A stretch of DNA of 45,306 nucleotides from an uncultured Bacteroidota bacterium (GTDB lineage: Bacteria > Bacteroidota > Bacteroidia > B-17B0 > Aurantibacillaceae), in contig CALMMX010000213.1 of NCBI GenBank assembly GCA_937868545.1, forward strand, positions 1-45,306, written 5' to 3'. A program made the position numbers and the translations under genes. The notes below the pieces were generated by a model. The model was given only the letters and a program-made list of their open reading frames with translations. It made no database searches and was not told where the DNA came from. Below, piece by piece: positions 26,658-35,350 of the stretch. Position 1 is the stretch's first letter. The number at the start of each line of letters is the position of its first letter.

Positions 26658-27815
26658 TTAAAACCATAAATCTAAACACAAAATAAAATCATTTCTTTGG
26701 TTTGTAGTGAATCCTTTTTCTTTAAAAATAAATTCATCGCATTGTAAAACTCTATATTCTGCGCTTAATGCAACTGTTTTTGCTGGTTTAAATTCTACAC
26801 CAAAAGTACCTCCATAAATGCCATTTCCTAAATTTAAATTATTAGTTAGTATCATATTTTTATCTGAAAAGATTTCACCTCTTCCGTAAACTGCTAACTT
26901 TTTAATCATTTGATATTTAGCAACTAGTAACCCGCTATATACACTTGCTGTTTGAGTACTATCAGCTAACAGGCTATTTTGCTGTGTTCCATAGTTTGCT
27001 TCAAACCCAATACTCCATTTTTTTAACTGCATAGTTCCATATAAATTATGGTAAAAACGCTGATGTTTTGTTTTAATATTATCAGGAGTTTCATCGCAAC
27101 TTAATAAATTATAGGTGAGCGAAATATTATCATTAATATCATAAATAGCAGAAAAACCAAGTGCTTTATTGTTATTATTTTCTACATAAGTATTGAAGCC
27201 ATTAAAAGCATTAAGTTGTAGCGTTATTTTTGAATTCAATTCATAAGTTAATTTCGCCCCACTAAAATAATAGGGTTCGTAAAAATCTAGAATCGCCATA
27301 CTAGAAGTAATATTTTCTCGTGGCTGAGTACTTTCTAATCCAATATGTGATTTAAAAAAGCCAGCATCTAACCATAATTTATTTATTAATTTAACTCCAG
27401 CATGTGCCTCTTGAATTAACGTAAACGGCTTTGGCCAGTTACTTTCTGGTATATCACCATAGTGTAAAATTATATTTCCCCTAACATTTTTATCAGAATA
27501 TTCCATGCCGATTTGCGCTAAGTTTAAACCAAATTGTTTGTTTCGAGCTGCCATTGTAGGAAATTGAACTAAGCCACCATTGTCAGTTAAATCTGAATAA
27601 TATGCATAATACGTGCTAATATAACCACTTAATTCAATTTTACGAATTTCATTAGTGTCGGATTTTGGAATAATACGTGTGCCGGAAAATACGATGTTAG
27701 AATCACTTCCTAAAACCAAGTTGAGATGTTTTTTTTTAGTTGTAGTGTCAACTTGAGCGTTAATTAGGCTAAAAGCAAGGATGAACTGTACTAATAATAG
27801 AAATTTTGTTTTCAT
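26658..27815 (-). CDS. Outer-membrane porin (OmpL-like beta-barrel porin family)
   Basis: A 385-residue protein with a signal peptide (MKTKFLLLVQFILAFSLINAQ). The mature part starts with a short polar stretch, then IELSGYISTYYAYYSDL and regular amphipathic strands to the terminal ILCLDLWF. Stretches such as VRGNIILHYGDIPESNW, LWLDAGFFKSHIG and ENITSSMAI, then PYYFSGAKLTYEL, resemble the Bacteroidota beta-barrel porin-2 family. It is expected to be a monomeric outer-membrane diffusion channel; the solute is unknown. It is divergent from the DUF5522 gene with promoters in the 46-base gap. Confidence 0.82.
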   Translation of the reverse strand: MKTKFLLLVQFILAFSLINAQVDTTTKKKHLNLVLGSDSNIVFSGTRIIPKSDTNEIRKIELSGYISTYYAYYSDLTDNGGLVQFPTMAARNKQFGLNLAQIGMEYSDKNVRGNIILHYGDIPESNWPKPFTLIQEAHAGVKLINKLWLDAGFFKSHIGLESTQPRENITSSMAILDFYEPYYFSGAKLTYELNSKITLQLNAFNGFNTYVENNNNKALGFSAIYDINDNISLTYNLLSCDETPDNIKTKHQRFYHNLYGTMQLKKWSIGFEANYGTQQNSLLADSTQTASVYSGLLVAKYQMIKKLAVYGRGEIFSDKNMILTNNLNLGNGIYGGTFGVEFKPAKTVALSAEYRVLQCDEFIFKEKGFTTNQRNDFILCLDLWF

Positions 27816-27825
27816 ATAATTATAT

Positions 27826-27833
27826 CAAATATA
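27826..27833 (-). promoter_or_regulatory. Candidate -7 box of the porin gene
   Basis: TATATTTG on the minus strand is an exact TAnnTTTG match, 10 bases upstream of the porin ATG. A TTG at the right -33 spacing is not evident. Confidence 0.45.
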
Positions 27834-27846
27834 AATGATATTTATA

Positions 27847-27854
27847 TATTTTTG
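27847..27854 (+). promoter_or_regulatory. Candidate -7 box of the DUF5522 gene
   Basis: TATTTTTG followed by CA is an exact TAnnTTTG match with the frequent CA extension. It lies 7 bases before ATG 27862 and overlaps the alternative upstream frame from 27835, so it favours 27862 as the start. Confidence 0.45.
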
Positions 27855-27861
27855 CATTCAA

Positions 27862-28029
27862 ATGTTTAAAAAAGAATTAGATCCAGAAGATTATTATTTA
27901 AGTCCAGAAGGATATATCATTTTTACGGAAAAATATCATTTAAAACGTGGGTATTGCTGTAAAAGTGGCTGTAAGCATTGTCCATATGGTTATAATAAAA
28001 AAACTGGAAATATTGATGTTAAAAAGTAA
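27862..28029 (+). CDS. DUF5522 family small Cys-rich protein
   Basis: A 55-residue protein from ATG 27862 (MFKKELDPEDYYLSPEGYII). The in-frame ATG at 27835 would add nine residues that overlap the likely promoter. The C-terminal RGYCCKSGCKHCPYGY has four Cys in a CCx3Cx2C pattern that could bind zinc or an iron-sulfur cluster. This short family is widespread next to housekeeping genes in Bacteroidota; no function is established. Confidence 0.85.
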   Translation: MFKKELDPEDYYLSPEGYIIFTEKYHLKRGYCCKSGCKHCPYGYNKKTGNIDVKK

Positions 28030-28087
28030 AGTAACTGCACTTCTATATTTAATAAAATCAGTATATTAGGACTTTAAAATTTTAATT

Positions 28088-29092
28088 GTGAAAATAAGTA
28101 AAGAATTTAAGATTGGTATTGTAGTAACTTCGGCAATTGGTTTATTCATTTGGGGATTTAATTTCCTAAAAGGGAGAGATTTGTTTAGCCATAAATTTGA
28201 GCTCTATGCAGTTTATCCTAAAATCGATGGGCTTATTGAGGCAAATCCATTATTAGTTAATGGGTTTAAAATTGGGCAGGTTAATAACATCTCATTAATG
28301 AAACAACCTAATGGTGAATATGCTGTTTTGGTGAAGTTTTTAATTAGTGAGGAGGTTAAAATTCCTAAGCACTCAATTGCAAAAGCTATTAGTTCTGATT
28401 TATTGGGTTCTAAAGCAGTTGAAATAATATATAGCGATTCAAAAGAATACGTAGTTTCTGGTGACACCTTATATGCTGAGAATGAAGAAGGTTTAAAATC
28501 TGCGGTTAGTAAACAATTAACACCATTACAACATAAAGCTGAAGGTTTAATATCTTCAATTGATTCTGTTATGACGGTTGTGCAGTTTGTGTTGAATGAT
28601 AAAACCAGAGATAATTTAAATAAATCATTTGAAAGCATAAAAAAAGCTATTGAAAGTTTAGAACAAACAGCTTATAAATTGGATGATTTAGTTGCCTCTG
28701 AAAAAACTAAAATTTCAGCAATATTAACTAAGCTTAATAATTTAGCTACAATGCTAGATAATGACAAAGGGAAAATTAGTAACATCATTAATAATTTCAG
28801 TACATTATCGGATAGTTTGTCAAAATCACAATTAAAAAGTGCTATTGCAAATGCTGATAAAACTTTAAAAGAGTTAAATGAAACTATGACTCAAATTAAT
28901 AGTGGAAAAGGTACAATTGGAAAATTAATGAAAAACGATTCATTGTATAATCACTTAAATGATGCAAGTGCCGATTTAGATAAATTATTAATCGACTTAA
29001 AAGCAAATCCAGGAAGATATGTGCATGTTTCTGTATTTGGAAAAAAAGAAAAACCTGCACCAGAACCTAAACCAGCAACCATTAAACCATAA
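28088..29092 (+). CDS. MCE-domain (MlaD-like) lipid-transport protein
   Basis: A 334-residue protein with an N-terminal membrane anchor (IGIVVTSAIGLFIWGFNFL, about 8-26). The MCE domain (about 36-115) has FELYAVYPKIDGLIEANPL and VNGFKIGQVNNISL, the GxxVG-type turn of the family. A long helical region (about 145-300) probably forms the periplasmic coiled-coil shaft. The tail is Pro/Lys-rich (KKEKPAPEPKPATIKP). MCE proteins bind phospholipid for transfer between the membranes; the permease and ATPase (MlaE, MlaF) are not in the window. The start is GTG 28088. The iron-sulfur pair follows after 6 bases, so they are likely cotranscribed. Confidence 0.9.
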   Translation: MKISKEFKIGIVVTSAIGLFIWGFNFLKGRDLFSHKFELYAVYPKIDGLIEANPLLVNGFKIGQVNNISLMKQPNGEYAVLVKFLISEEVKIPKHSIAKAISSDLLGSKAVEIIYSDSKEYVVSGDTLYAENEEGLKSAVSKQLTPLQHKAEGLISSIDSVMTVVQFVLNDKTRDNLNKSFESIKKAIESLEQTAYKLDDLVASEKTKISAILTKLNNLATMLDNDKGKISNIINNFSTLSDSLSKSQLKSAIANADKTLKELNETMTQINSGKGTIGKLMKNDSLYNHLNDASADLDKLLIDLKANPGRYVHVSVFGKKEKPAPEPKPATIKP

Positions 29093-29098
29093 AGTTCT

Positions 29099-30424
29099 AT
29101 GATTTCATCAATCATTTTTAGCCTTGTTTTTATAGCAGCAAGTTCATTTTTTATTATTAATGCAAGAAAAATACGCAGAAATATTTTATTAGGGAAAGAC
29201 ATTGATTTAACGGATAATAAATCGGAGCGTTTAAAAACCATGATACTTGTGGCATTTGGCCAAAAGAAAATGTTTAACCGCCCAATACCAGCTATTTTGC
29301 ACTTGTTTCTGTATGTTGCATTTGTAATAACACAAATAGAATTAATAGAAATTATTTTTGATGGAGTAACAGGGCACCACAGAGCTTTTAGACCAGCATT
29401 AGGAGGATTTTATACTTTTATTGTAAGCTTTATCGAAATTCTTTCAGTACTGGCATTTATTGGAACCATTGCATTTTTGTCTCGTCGTAATTTATTAAAA
29501 TTACCTCGCCTTAGTATGGCAGAATTGAATGGTTGGGCAAAGACAGATGCTAATTTTATTTTAATAATGGAAATTACTTTAATCTGTTTTATATTTATGA
29601 TGAATGGTGCTGATGAAGTGCTTTATTCAAGAGGGGTTTCTCATGCTGAAAATTTAGGTGATGGTTCTTTAAGTTTTTCTATTAGTAAATATTTAGGTCC
29701 TATGCTTTACGGTGGTATGCCAACTGAAGGGTTACATGTTATTGAAAGAATAGGCTGGTGGGGGCATTTATTTATGGTGTTAGCATTTTTATGTTACTTA
29801 CCGTTTTCAAAACACTTACATATTTTGTTAGCGTTTCCAAATACCTTCTATTCAAACTTAAAACAAAAAGGTCAATTCAAAAATTTATTTGAAGTTACAG
29901 ATGTAGTAAAACCTAATTTTGCCCCTAGTTACCAACCAGTTTTAGACCCTAATGCAACTATAAAATTTGGAGTTAAAGATGTTACTGATTTAACATGGAA
30001 AAATTTATTAGACGCTTATTCATGCACAGAATGTGGACGCTGTACATCAGTGTGCCCGCAAAACTTAACAGGAAAAGCTTTATCTCCTCGTAAAATAATG
30101 ATGGATACCAGAGATAGGTTAGTAGAAGTTGGAAAAAATATTGATGCAAATAACGGAACGTTTGTAGATGATGGAAAATCGTTATTAGGTAATTATGTTA
30201 CAAATGAAGAAGTTTGGGCTTGTAATACGTGTAACGCATGTGTGCAAGAGTGTCCAGTAAATATTGACCCATTAGCAATTATAGTTGGTATGCGTCAGCA
30301 ATTAGTTTTAGAGCAAAGTTCTGCGCCAAATGAATTAAACGGTATGTTTTCTAATTTAGAAAATAATGGAGCTCCTTGGCAATTTAGCCCTTCTGATAGA
30401 GCTAATTGGATACATGAAAATTAA
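29099..30424 (+). CDS. Membrane iron-sulfur oxidoreductase (HdrE/HdrD N-terminal-like)
   Basis: A 441-residue protein. The N-terminal 270 residues carry about five membrane helices with His residues suitable for haem (FLYVAFVIT, GWWGHLFMVLAFLCYLPFSKH). The C-terminal part has two 4Fe-4S sites: C309xxC312xxC315xxxC319P and C375xxC378xxC381xxxC385P. This is the layout of the cytochrome/ferredoxin half of heterodisulfide-reductase- and glycolate-oxidase-like electron carriers. The CCG-domain protein downstream supplies the other half, so together they form a membrane-bound quinone-linked oxidoreductase. The electron donor is unknown. Confidence 0.88.
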   Translation: MISSIIFSLVFIAASSFFIINARKIRRNILLGKDIDLTDNKSERLKTMILVAFGQKKMFNRPIPAILHLFLYVAFVITQIELIEIIFDGVTGHHRAFRPALGGFYTFIVSFIEILSVLAFIGTIAFLSRRNLLKLPRLSMAELNGWAKTDANFILIMEITLICFIFMMNGADEVLYSRGVSHAENLGDGSLSFSISKYLGPMLYGGMPTEGLHVIERIGWWGHLFMVLAFLCYLPFSKHLHILLAFPNTFYSNLKQKGQFKNLFEVTDVVKPNFAPSYQPVLDPNATIKFGVKDVTDLTWKNLLDAYSCTECGRCTSVCPQNLTGKALSPRKIMMDTRDRLVEVGKNIDANNGTFVDDGKSLLGNYVTNEEVWACNTCNACVQECPVNIDPLAIIVGMRQQLVLEQSSAPNELNGMFSNLENNGAPWQFSPSDRANWIHEN

Positions 30425-30462
30425 TTAAATTCAATTTATTATTGAAAATAAATATTAAAATT

Positions 30463-31251
30463 ATGAATACGATACAAGTACCAACAATGCAAGAAAAAAT
30501 TGCCAAAGGCGAAACTCCAGATATTTTATTTTGGGTAGGTTGCAGTGGCAGTTTTGATGATAGAGCAAAAAAAATTACGAAAGCTATTGTTAGAATTTTA
30601 AATCATGTAGGAGCAAATTTTGCAGTATTAGGAGTTGAAGAAAGTTGCACCGGCGATCCTGCAAAAAGAGCAGGCAATGAATTCTTATTTCAAATGCAAG
30701 CGATGCAAAACATTACCATTTTAAATGGGTATGATGTTAAAAAAATTGTAACAGGTTGCCCTCATTGTTTTAATACAATTAAAAATGAATATCCCGAATT
30801 GGGAGGTAAATATGAAGTTATACATCATACAGAGCTTGTTCAGCAATTAATTAATGAAGGAAAGCTAAAAGTACAAGGTGGCGAATTTAAAGGAAAAAAG
30901 ATTGTGTTTCATGATCCTTGTTATTTGGGCAGAGCAAATGGTGTTTATGAAGCGCCAAGAGATGTAATTTCTAAATTAGATGCAGAACTTGTTGAAATGA
31001 AAAGAAGCAAAGCAAATGGTTTATGCTGTGGAGCAGGTGGAGCACAAATGTTTAAGGAGGCAGAAAAAGGTAATAAAGAAGTTAATGTTTTACGTGCCGA
31101 AGAGGCTCTTGAAAGCAATCCTGATATTATTGCTGTTGGTTGTCCATTTTGTAATACAATGATGACGGACGGTGTAAAACATTTTAATAAAGAAGATAAA
31201 ACAAAAGTATTGGATGTGGCTGAGCTAATAGCTAATGCTAATGATTTATAA
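30463..31251 (+). CDS. CCG-domain iron-sulfur protein (HdrB/LutA-like)
   Basis: A 262-residue cytoplasmic protein with two cysteine-rich CCG domains. The first has VGCSGSFDDRA (C27), ESCTGDPAKR (C62) and TGCPHCFNT (C99, C102). The second has HDPCYLGR (C153), GLCCGAGGAQMF (C188, C189) and GCPFCNTM (C227, C230). CCG motifs bind the noncubane 4Fe-4S site in HdrB and similar sites in LutA and GlcF. ATG 30463 is chosen over an in-frame TTG at 30442, which adds only seven weak residues. It is the partner of the preceding membrane protein. Confidence 0.9.
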   Translation: MNTIQVPTMQEKIAKGETPDILFWVGCSGSFDDRAKKITKAIVRILNHVGANFAVLGVEESCTGDPAKRAGNEFLFQMQAMQNITILNGYDVKKIVTGCPHCFNTIKNEYPELGGKYEVIHHTELVQQLINEGKLKVQGGEFKGKKIVFHDPCYLGRANGVYEAPRDVISKLDAELVEMKRSKANGLCCGAGGAQMFKEAEKGNKEVNVLRAEEALESNPDIIAVGCPFCNTMMTDGVKHFNKEDKTKVLDVAELIANANDL

Positions 31252-31344
31252 CTTTAGAAATTTAACTTCAGAGCAGCTAGTAGTAAAAATTCAAATAAGG
31301 ATACATTTTGTATTTCATTTAACAACTTAAAATAATACCTACAT

Positions 31345-32367
31345 ATGAAAAACATTGTCATATTATCGATTCTAGTATTATTTGTGGCATCTTGTAAGCA
31401 ATCAATTGAAACAACTAAAGAAGATGTGGCACATGCCGATTCATTGCTTAAAATTATTAAATCGCCTGAGTTAGAAGCGGTAAATAAAAAGATATTAGAG
31501 AATCCTAATGATCCATTATTATATAATGAACGAGCAACAATATATTTAAAATTTAAACAGTTTGAAGATGCGGTAAATGACACCAAGCGCTCATTAAGAA
31601 TTGATAGTACTATTGCCGAAACTTATTTAATTGAGGCAGATGTTTTTTTTGCAGCAAATGAAACTCGTAAAGCAAAAGAATTACTAGAGATAATTGTAAG
31701 AAAATTTCCTAAAAACACGGATGGGCTTTTGAAACTTGGAGAATTATATTTCTTTGTAAAACAATACGATAATGCATTTGTGAAAATAAATGATGCATTA
31801 AAAGTGGATGAAAATTTGGCAAAAGCATATTATTTAAAAGGTAGTATTTATAAGGAAATTGGTGATACTGCAAAAGCAGTGTCTAGTTTGGAAACTGCTA
31901 TTGACCAAGATAATAAGAACTTGGGCGCTTTTTTAGATTTGGGTTTAATTTATGCCAACAGAAAAAATCCAATAGCATTAGAATATTATAATAACGCATT
32001 AGCTATTAATCCAGTAAGTGTTGAAGTAATATATGCAAAAGCTAAATATTTGCAAGATATTAATAAGTCTGACGAAGCAATTTTTGAATATAATAAAATA
32101 TTGAAAATAGATTCGCTACATAAAAATTCATACTATAATATTGGTGCAATTGAATTAGATGTAAAACAAAATGCGAAAAATGCATTACCTTATTTTACAA
32201 AAGCAATTAATGCTGATGCAAATTATGCAGAGGCGTATTTTGCTCGTGGTGTATGTTATCATATTTTAAATGATAAAAACAATGCATATGCAGATTTGAA
32301 TATGTGTTTGCAACTTAAACCAAACTATGAACCTGCAATTGATGAAATTAATTCATTGGGTAAATAA
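31345..32367 (+). CDS. TPR-repeat lipoprotein
   Basis: A 340-residue protein with a lipoprotein signal (lipobox LFVASC, C17). Seven or so tetratricopeptide repeats cover residues 55-335, for example YNERATIYLKFKQFEDAVND, AYYLKGSIYKEIGDTAKAVS and AYFARGVCYHILNDKNNAYA. It is anchored in a membrane and probably scaffolds a protein complex; no partner is identified. A 93-base gap separates it from the iron-sulfur gene. An AT-rich 8-bp hairpin (32368-32375 with 32384-32391) without a T run follows the stop. Confidence 0.88.
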   Translation: MKNIVILSILVLFVASCKQSIETTKEDVAHADSLLKIIKSPELEAVNKKILENPNDPLLYNERATIYLKFKQFEDAVNDTKRSLRIDSTIAETYLIEADVFFAANETRKAKELLEIIVRKFPKNTDGLLKLGELYFFVKQYDNAFVKINDALKVDENLAKAYYLKGSIYKEIGDTAKAVSSLETAIDQDNKNLGAFLDLGLIYANRKNPIALEYYNNALAINPVSVEVIYAKAKYLQDINKSDEAIFEYNKILKIDSLHKNSYYNIGAIELDVKQNAKNALPYFTKAINADANYAEAYFARGVCYHILNDKNNAYADLNMCLQLKPNYEPAIDEINSLGK

Positions 32368-32390
32368 ATTTGATAGTATTAAATATCAAA

Positions 32391-33350
32391 TCAGAACTCT
32401 AAATTATTTAATACACATCCTCCCCATTCAATAATAGTATATCCTTTTCGTGTTTTTTTTAATGGTGATAAATCTTGTAAAGGAAAATCTATTTTAGTTT
32501 TAAGTGGTTTGGTTATCATCATAATTCTTATACATGTTTCAGGTTTAGGTGAAATTATTAATTCAGCTTGCTCTTCATATGATTTACTAGCAAAATGAAT
32601 TAAATTGTAAGGATTATTTTCCATACGTGGTAACCAATACATAATAAACTCATTGGCTTCTCTTCTATTTAAGCCCAAAAAGGCTAATTTCTCTTCTAAA
32701 AAACTGGCTGTTTCTTTACCAGATATTATAAACCCTTCATTTGGAATTATATCTGTTTGTGGTATTCCTTCCCAAAATAAGGCATAATACTCTTTTCCTT
32801 CATTGTCATACAACATTCCATTGGGCTCTGCAATTACTTTCCATCCACTGTCAGGATAAGTTGGATATGAATGTTTTAAAACACCTTTATAATTAAGCTT
32901 AATAGCAGTTTGCTGTTTTGCTGTAGGGTAAATATAAATAACAGGTTTTTCAAGAAGTATTGGCTTGTTTTCAATTTTTGCTAAAATTTTAATCGAACAT
33001 GAGTTTTCAATGTCAATTGGAATTTCAACATTTTCATAACTTAAATATTTAATTTCAAGTATGTATTTACCTAATTTAACTTTACTTATTTTAAAAGCTC
33101 CTTCAAAATCTGTTTGTGCGCCTATGATAACACTGCCATCTTTGTTTAAGGTTATTTTAGCAAAGGGAATTGGCTCTCCAGTTTTTAAATCAAGTACTTT
33201 TCCACTGATCTCAGTATAATCTCCTCCATTATTTTTTTTCTCTAAGGTTACGAGTGAGTGATTGCATGATTTTGGTTCACTTTTTTTTGTTACAGTACAA
33301 CTCGAAATGTATAAGGCAATTATTAATAAAGCTACTATATGGTTTTTCAT
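32391..33350 (-). CDS. Lipoprotein with CarboxypepD_reg domain and an uncharacterised C-terminal domain
   Basis: A 319-residue lipoprotein (lipobox YISSC, C18). A carboxypeptidase-regulatory-like beta-sandwich (about 45-120) reads EISGKVLDLKTGEPIPFAKI, with FEGAFKISKVKLGKYILEI. The C-terminal 200 residues start KPVIYIYPTAKQQTAIKLNY and contain SYPTYPDSGWKVIAEPNG and ALFWEG; this looks like a conserved domain whose function I do not know. It lies 36 bases downstream of the OmpA-type gene on the same strand and may be the last gene of the T9SS cluster. Confidence 0.8.
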   Translation of the reverse strand: MKNHIVALLIIALYISSCTVTKKSEPKSCNHSLVTLEKKNNGGDYTEISGKVLDLKTGEPIPFAKITLNKDGSVIIGAQTDFEGAFKISKVKLGKYILEIKYLSYENVEIPIDIENSCSIKILAKIENKPILLEKPVIYIYPTAKQQTAIKLNYKGVLKHSYPTYPDSGWKVIAEPNGMLYDNEGKEYYALFWEGIPQTDIIPNEGFIISGKETASFLEEKLAFLGLNRREANEFIMYWLPRMENNPYNLIHFASKSYEEQAELIISPKPETCIRIMMITKPLKTKIDFPLQDLSPLKKTRKGYTIIEWGGCVLNNLEF

Positions 33351-33386
33351 ACTGTTTTTATTTAAGCATAAATGATTAATGAAAAC

Positions 33387-35342
33387 TTATTTTGAAATTA
33401 AATAACTAACCGCTAAAATTTGAATCTTACGTTCACTTGCTGCATAAGGGCTATAAACAGAGTTTTTGGTATCTTTAACATCATCACTCACTTTGCTCAC
33501 TGGTAATTCTCCAATGTCTTCATCAGTAAACTCTATATTCCCTTCAGCAGTATTTGGGTTGTTTACATATTTTGCTAAAATACCACCATTGTATTCCATA
33601 AAGTAATTACGTAAACTGCTAATGCGTCGTTTTGCTAAATTCACATTATAATCAGTACTTGCAAGCGGACTGCAAAATCCTTTCATCGTAATTTTTACTT
33701 TTTCATTTCTTTTTAATACACTTTCTAATAAAGTGGCGAATTTTTCTAAATCTTGCATGCCAGCATCTACACTATCTTCAAAGAAATTTATTATTCTATT
33801 TTCGGCATACTCTTTATGTTCTCCATCTGTTCCTCTTGTATATTCTGAAATATATTTGTTTTTTAAAATTATATAATCATCGTACGTTTTTTTATAGTTC
33901 TTTTTAGTAACTATAACTTTTGTTTTAGGTTCAGGCTCATCGTTATGAAAGTACAAGGTTAAAGGACATAGTACTTTCATTTGATTAATAATTTGTTCTG
34001 AAGTATCAATTGGTTTAATAGGTTCACTTAAAGGCGGTATTGAGAAACTATAAATGTCATTACAACAACTTGGCTTGTCTTCAAAGTAAGATCCAATTCT
34101 GTTTGAAGAAATAAAGGCCTTATCTTTTTTTGAATTTACACTATAATAAATGTCATTATAACTACTGTTTATTGGATAGCCCACGTTTTTTGCTTCTCCA
34201 AATTCATTGTTTTTAAATTCAGATTTAAATATATCGAAGTTACCTAAACCTTTATGCCATGTGCTACTAAAGTACAATGTGTTTATTTCTTTTACATAAA
34301 AGGGAGTTATTTCATCTTCTAAGGTATTTATGTTTTTTCCAGCGTTTACAGGAATGTTAAATGTTCCATCAGAATTTAATATACTATACCAAATATCCAT
34401 TCCACCTTCACCTCCTGTACGGTTACTTGCAAAAAATAAAGCGTCCTTATTATTTATTTTACCTGTACTTGGTTGAGTTGTGTTTGCACCATTTATATTA
34501 ATTGGTGATGGAAGTTTTTTTAATTCTGTCCATTTATTATTTATATAATCTGAAAAATAAATTTCGCAAGTGTACTGCGATGCATTTAAAGCCTTACAGC
34601 GAGTAACGTATATTTTAGTAAAATCATCATTAAAACAAGTGTTTGCATTATGTATCCCTTCTTTATTAAAAATACTATCTAATTCAGTGGCTTTTTGTCG
34701 TTTGTTATTTAATTTGTTTGATGTGTATAATTTATTAAAGCCAACACCTCTATCATCTGTTTTAGATTTATCCCTTAATGACGAAAAATACAAAACACTA
34801 TCAACCTCATAAGGTGCATATTCGCTTACACGACTATTTACAGCGCTATCTAAATGCAATACTTTTGAATCTACAGGGTTTTTAATTAATATTTGAGCTA
34901 AATCACAAGCTTCAATTTCTTGCTTTGCTTTTAAACCCATTTGTTTTTTTATAGGGTCTTTTACTGTTCTATTTTTTTTGTAATATTTATCAAAATATTT
35001 TTTTGCTTCTTTGTATTTGCCTGTGTTTTTTAGCAATGTGGCAATGTAAAAAGGTACTTCTTTATAAACTTTTCCATTATCTTTTTTGTAAATTTTTTGA
35101 TACCAATGTAATGCAGCTTCATTATCATAATTTAAACGTGAGGCATCTGCAAATAAAATTTGATATTCAATTTTTGAAGAATCTAATAATATAAGTTGAT
35201 TGTAAATTTGCGAAGATGCCGAATAGTCTTTATTGGCAGTGGCTTCTGTGCCTTGTTTTAAAAGCTGTTTAATGCTTTGTGCATTTGTTTTAGTATAACA
35301 CAAAAGTATAAATGCAATAAATGTAAAGGTTTTCAATTTCAA
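33387..35342 (-). CDS. OmpA-type protein with TPR and PD40 propeller (PorE-like)
   Basis: A 651-residue secreted protein (signal ending CYTKTNA). Residues about 25-145 form TPR-like helices. Residues about 170-420 form a PD40/WD40-like propeller, with blades such as APYEVDSVLYFSSLRD, DALFFASNRTGGEGGMDIWY, TLYFSSTWHKGLGNFDIF and KAFISSNRIGS. The C-terminus has an OmpA-like peptidoglycan-binding domain (KITMKGFCSPLASTDYNVNL, KRRISSLRNYF). This TPR-propeller-OmpA layout matches PorE of the T9SS, but the carboxypeptidase-regulatory domain of PorE is absent. It probably links outer-membrane secretion components to peptidoglycan. It is the fourth gene of the operon starting with the 1336-residue adhesin (8-base gap upstream). 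Confidence 0.85.
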   Translation of the reverse strand: MKLKTFTFIAFILLCYTKTNAQSIKQLLKQGTEATANKDYSASSQIYNQLILLDSSKIEYQILFADASRLNYDNEAALHWYQKIYKKDNGKVYKEVPFYIATLLKNTGKYKEAKKYFDKYYKKNRTVKDPIKKQMGLKAKQEIEACDLAQILIKNPVDSKVLHLDSAVNSRVSEYAPYEVDSVLYFSSLRDKSKTDDRGVGFNKLYTSNKLNNKRQKATELDSIFNKEGIHNANTCFNDDFTKIYVTRCKALNASQYTCEIYFSDYINNKWTELKKLPSPININGANTTQPSTGKINNKDALFFASNRTGGEGGMDIWYSILNSDGTFNIPVNAGKNINTLEDEITPFYVKEINTLYFSSTWHKGLGNFDIFKSEFKNNEFGEAKNVGYPINSSYNDIYYSVNSKKDKAFISSNRIGSYFEDKPSCCNDIYSFSIPPLSEPIKPIDTSEQIINQMKVLCPLTLYFHNDEPEPKTKVIVTKKNYKKTYDDYIILKNKYISEYTRGTDGEHKEYAENRIINFFEDSVDAGMQDLEKFATLLESVLKRNEKVKITMKGFCSPLASTDYNVNLAKRRISSLRNYFMEYNGGILAKYVNNPNTAEGNIEFTDEDIGELPVSKVSDDVKDTKNSVYSPYAASERKIQILAVSYLISK

Positions 35343-35350
35343 ATCTAATA

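Noticed and set aside
32368..32391. AT-rich 8-bp hairpin between convergent genes as a terminator
   Set aside because: There is no T run on either side and no GC in the stem beyond one pair; too weak to call.
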